Assembly: GCF_002778285.1 (NCBI RefSeq)
Contig: NZ_NESM01000002.1
Span: 429,538 to 493,537, forward strand
Length of the DNA: 64,000 nt
Direction: 5' to 3'
DNA from: Limnohabitans sp. 15K
GTDB lineage: Bacteria > Pseudomonadota > Gammaproteobacteria > Burkholderiales > Burkholderiaceae_C
Shown here: piece by piece, positions 61,505 to 64,000 of the stretch
Numbering within the stretch: position 1 is the stretch's first letter
Layout: each line of letters opens with the position of its first letter
The notes under the pieces: generated by a model
Databases searched by the model: none
The model's input: the letters and a program-made list of their open reading frames with translations, nothing else
Told to the model about the DNA's origin: nothing
Made by a program: the position numbers and the translations under genes

Positions 61505-64000
61505 TAGGGATGGTACTTATCAATGAGTTTTTGCAAGTCTACTGTGTTGTAGTCACCGCCCAAGATCTGCACCGATGCTGAATTGACAAGATCAAAGCTC
61601 TGTGCGACCACGCCAGACTTGAATTCAATCTCTTGCACGCCGAGTTTCTGCAGGTCTTGCAATACTGCAACTGCGTCGCTTGACAACAGGCCATTGGCCA
61701 AGGCTGTGTTGGTGGATTCGTTGACCACCAAGGTAGCAGGAACTTCGGTGCCGTCTTCGCGGTGGAACAACTCGTCGCCATCGGTGCCACTGAGCAGCCC
61801 CTCGAGCATGCTGGCCATTTCTTGCAGGTCTGCCACATCGCCCAACTCTATGAAGAGCTTGTTTTTCTGGGTGGTGACATTGTCGACGCCAAACTCTGCC
61901 AAGAGCTTGAACGGCGTCTTGAGAAGTTCGTTGCTGCCCGCATCGATCTGGACCTTGGCCTGTGGCACGGCTTCGAACATGCCCGCGTCGGCCAATGCCT
62001 TGGCCAGTTCGTCGGACATGATGACGTTGGCATCGGCCTTGGCAACGAAGCCTTCGATGGCTTTTTGACTAGTAGTGGTCTGGAGACCCGAGTTGAGCAT
62101 GGAGGCGTCGAACGCTTCGTCTATGTTGGACATGCCCGAATCGGTCAGGGCTTCAATCAAGTCACCCAATGAAGCTTCGTCGGCAAATTTCACGCCTGCT
62201 CTGACCAAGTCGTCAACGGTGTCAATGACGTCTTTGATCTCGCCAGCCATTTGGATTGGCTGGTCCGTTTCACCACCAACGGCCACCTTGATCGAAGGTG
62301 CCTGTTTAGGCATGGAGAAATCATCCAATTCCCAAGGGGCATCCCAACTGTCTTGAGGATCGGCCAGTGCCTGGGTCAAAGCCTCTTGGAGCACGATGAC
62401 GGTGTCCACACCCAGGTCATGCAGGTTGCCGCCTTGGAGTGTGCGTGTGCCAAGGAACGAACCCAATGCATCGCCATCGGACAAAGCGGTGACATCCAAG
62501 GTCACTTGGTCATGCTCAGCAAAGCTCAGCCCCGCATTGATCAGACCGAGAGCGTCGGTGCCATCGATGGCGACACCGCCAAAAGCATCAAGCTCCACAG
62601 AAGCAACAAACTCTCCTTGCTTGTACAAATTGAGGGTGTCTAAGCCAAGGCCATCGACGGCTCCAACTTTGGCCAAACCGCCAAGACCAAGTCCATGTTC
62701 ACCCAAACGGCCCGCCAGGAACGAGCCATTCACCTCGGCATCCAAGGTCACCAAATCGTTACCAGCAAAGCTCAGTCCCGCATCGATGAGGCTGACCGCG
62801 TCAGCCTCATCGATACGCACTGTTCCGACGGTTCCTGCGCCACCAATGTCCAGCACATCCACGCCCAAGCCGTTTTTACCCAGGTCAGACAACAAGACGT
62901 TCGTGATCGATCCGCCTAGCTTGCTGGTCAGGTACGAGCCTTCAACATCGCTGCCACTTTCCAGATCCAGTGTGACGGTGTCGTTACCCGCCAGGCTCAA
63001 GCCGTTGTTCATCAGCGCTTGAGCGTCCACCCCATCGATAGAGACACCACCAGAAGCATCTAGTTCCAGAGAAGCCACCAAGTCACCCTGCTTGAACAAA
63101 TTCAGGGTGTCCAGGCCCAAGCCACCGGTTGTGCCTACATGACTCAAACCACCAATTCCGATTCCGATGCCTTGTGCACCCAGACGACCCGCGAGGAACG
63201 AGCCATCCACCTCTGCATCCAAGGTCACCAAATCGTTACCAGCAAAGCTCAGTCCCGCATTGATCAGGCCGACAGCGTCAGCCTCATCGATGCGCACTGT
63301 TCCGACTGCTCCTGCACCGCCAATGTCCAGCACATCCACGCCCAAGCCGTTTTTACCCAGGTCAGACAACAAGACGTTCGTAATCGAACCGCCTAACTTG
63401 CTGGTCAGATACGAGCCTTCAACATCGCTGCCACTCTCAAGATCCAGCGTGACGTTCGTGTCGTTGTCTGCAAAGTGAATATTCGCTGTCAATAAATCAA
63501 CCGCATTGCCTTCGCTCAGGTGCACCACCGCGTTGTTCTGGATGTCCAAAACGTCCACGCCCAGTGCGTCGATCTGGCCAATGCTCAAGCCGCCCAACAT
63601 GCCTTGCTTGCCCGTCAGGTACGAGCCCTCGGCATCGTTGGCTTGCACGTCCAGCGTCACGTTCGTGTCGTTGTCTGCAAAGTGAATCCCCGCGTTGATC
63701 AGATCAACCGCGTTGTTTTCAGTGATGTGCACCACCGCGTTGTTCTGAATGTCCAGCACGTCCACGCCCAGCGCGTCGATCTGGCCAATGCTCAAGCCGC
63801 CCAACATGCCTTGCTTGCCCGTCAGGTACGAGCCCTCAGCGTCGTTGGCTTGCACGTCCAGCGTCACGTTCGTGTCGTTGTCTGCAAAGTGAATCCCCGC
63901 GTTGATCAGATCAACCGCGTTGTTTTCAGTGATGTGCACCACCGCGTTGTTCTGAATGTCCAGCACGTCCACGCCCAGCGCGTCGATCTGGCCAATGCTC
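61504..64000 (-). CDS. giant repetitive secreted protein, C-terminal part (open at window end)
   Basis: At least 832 residues, with the start beyond the window. The N-terminal visible part is a tandem array of 69-73-aa units (DVLDIQNNAVVHITENNAVDLINAGIHFADNDTNVTLDVQ...SIGQIDALGV). It continues with a second class of unit (DVLDIGGAGAVGTVRIDEADAVGLINAGLSFAGNDLVTLDAEVDGSFLAG...). The last 260 residues are non-repetitive, acidic and end SVQILGGDYNTVDLQKLIDKYHP, a possible C-terminal type I export signal. No RTX nonapeptides (GGxGxDxxx) are seen. The downstream ABC-HlyD-TolC set probably exports it. Confidence 0.85.
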   Translation of the reverse strand, partial: SIGQIDALGVDVLDIQNNAVVHITENNAVDLINAGIHFADNDTNVTLDVQANDAEGSYLTGKQGMLGGLSIGQIDALGVDVLDIQNNAVVHITENNAVDLINAGIHFADNDTNVTLDVQANDAEGSYLTGKQGMLGGLSIGQIDALGVDVLDIQNNAVVHLSEGNAVDLLTANIHFADNDTNVTLDLESGSDVEGSYLTSKLGGSITNVLLSDLGKNGLGVDVLDIGGAGAVGTVRIDEADAVGLINAGLSFAGNDLVTLDAEVDGSFLAGRLGAQGIGIGIGGLSHVGTTGGLGLDTLNLFKQGDLVASLELDASGGVSIDGVDAQALMNNGLSLAGNDTVTLDLESGSDVEGSYLTSKLGGSITNVLLSDLGKNGLGVDVLDIGGAGTVGTVRIDEADAVSLIDAGLSFAGNDLVTLDAEVNGSFLAGRLGEHGLGLGGLAKVGAVDGLGLDTLNLYKQGEFVASVELDAFGGVAIDGTDALGLINAGLSFAEHDQVTLDVTALSDGDALGSFLGTRTLQGGNLHDLGVDTVIVLQEALTQALADPQDSWDAPWELDDFSMPKQAPSIKVAVGGETDQPIQMAGEIKDVIDTVDDLVRAGVKFADEASLGDLIEALTDSGMSNIDEAFDASMLNSGLQTTTSQKAIEGFVAKADANVIMSDELAKALADAGMFEAVPQAKVQIDAGSNELLKTPFKLLAEFGVDNVTTQKNKLFIELGDVADLQEMASMLEGLLSGTDGDELFHREDGTEVPATLVVNESTNTALANGLLSSDAVAVLQDLQKLGVQEIEFKSGVVAQSFDLVNSASVQILGGDYNTVDLQKLIDKYHP
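63559..63972 (-). repeat. two nearly identical 207-base tandem repeats
   Basis: Units 63766-63972 and 63559-63765 encode the same 69 residues, with very few base differences. A third, diverged unit follows at lower coordinates. The array continues past 64,000. Confidence 0.9.

Noticed and set aside
62251..63478. Plus-strand open frames within the repeat region
   Set aside because: They are antisense reflections of the coding repeats, with no start signals and the same periodicity.
61504..64000. RTX calcium-binding repeats
   Set aside because: GGxGxDxxx nonapeptides could not be found; the repeats are of another type.
61504..64000. CRISPR array
   Set aside because: The repeats are 207 bases and coding, without short direct repeats separated by unique spacers.

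Overview
The window looks like chromosome from a betaproteobacterium of the order Burkholderiales, most likely Comamonadaceae (Limnohabitans/Rhodoferax-like). This rests on overall gene style, moderately high G+C coding sequence, the FliEFGHIJ order, LIV-type aromatic-uptake operons and the general flavour of the proteins. It is an inference, because no rRNA or other marker is present.

Layout. (1) 1-8,895, minus strand: a tightly packed pseudaminic acid operon (pseB, pseC, pseF, a methylase, a pseA/wbpG-type amidotransferase with HisH-like and HisF-like partners, pseG, pseH, pseI, then a partial gene). It should make CMP-activated pseudaminic acid, probably an acetamidino form, for flagellin glycosylation. 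(2) 8,896-20,679, plus strand: two flagellin genes, two paralogous TPR-like small genes, a sigma-54 activator with a degenerate receiver domain, and fliE-fliJ. One clear sigma-28 and three clear sigma-54 promoters can be read. (3) 20,813-33,483: an aromatic-acid uptake and oxidation region. It holds a LIV-type binding protein, a LysR regulator with a perfect palindromic operator, a Rieske oxygenase (alpha, beta, ferredoxin), livHMGF, an IclR-type regulator, pobA, a short CoA-transferase and an MFS transporter. Five REP-like palindromic elements are scattered through it. (4) 33,706-38,539: a secreted alpha/beta-hydrolase-like protein, a DUF1003 protein, a MATE exporter and a periplasmic Cys-pair repeat protein. 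(5) 38,589-43,926: a minus-strand operon with an RfaH/NusG-like factor, a TPR-OGT-like glycosyltransferase and two less clear proteins, then a serine protease and a protein with a histone-like tail.

(6) 43,960-49,620 is the most unusual part. Here five toxin-antitoxin (TA) modules sit around a glycosyltransferase gene: a ParDE remnant, MNT/HEPN, AbiEi/AbiEii, CcdAB and MazEF. The three modules downstream of that gene are punctuated by extra, displaced copies of its 3' end, each still encoding the same C-terminus and a terminator-like hairpin. Two toxins (HEPN and MazF) carry internal deletions with frameshifts while their antitoxins are intact.

(7) 49,624-54,045: ugd, followed by an A+T-rich, probably acquired set (hydrolase, acetyltransferase, two-domain glycosyltransferase). 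(8) 54,303-64,000, minus strand: a type I secretion operon. A giant repetitive protein (open at the window end) is followed by ABC transporter, HlyD, TolC and a long coiled-coil protein. Regions 1, 2, 5, 7 and 8 together suggest a cell that invests heavily in glycosylated flagella and large surface structures.
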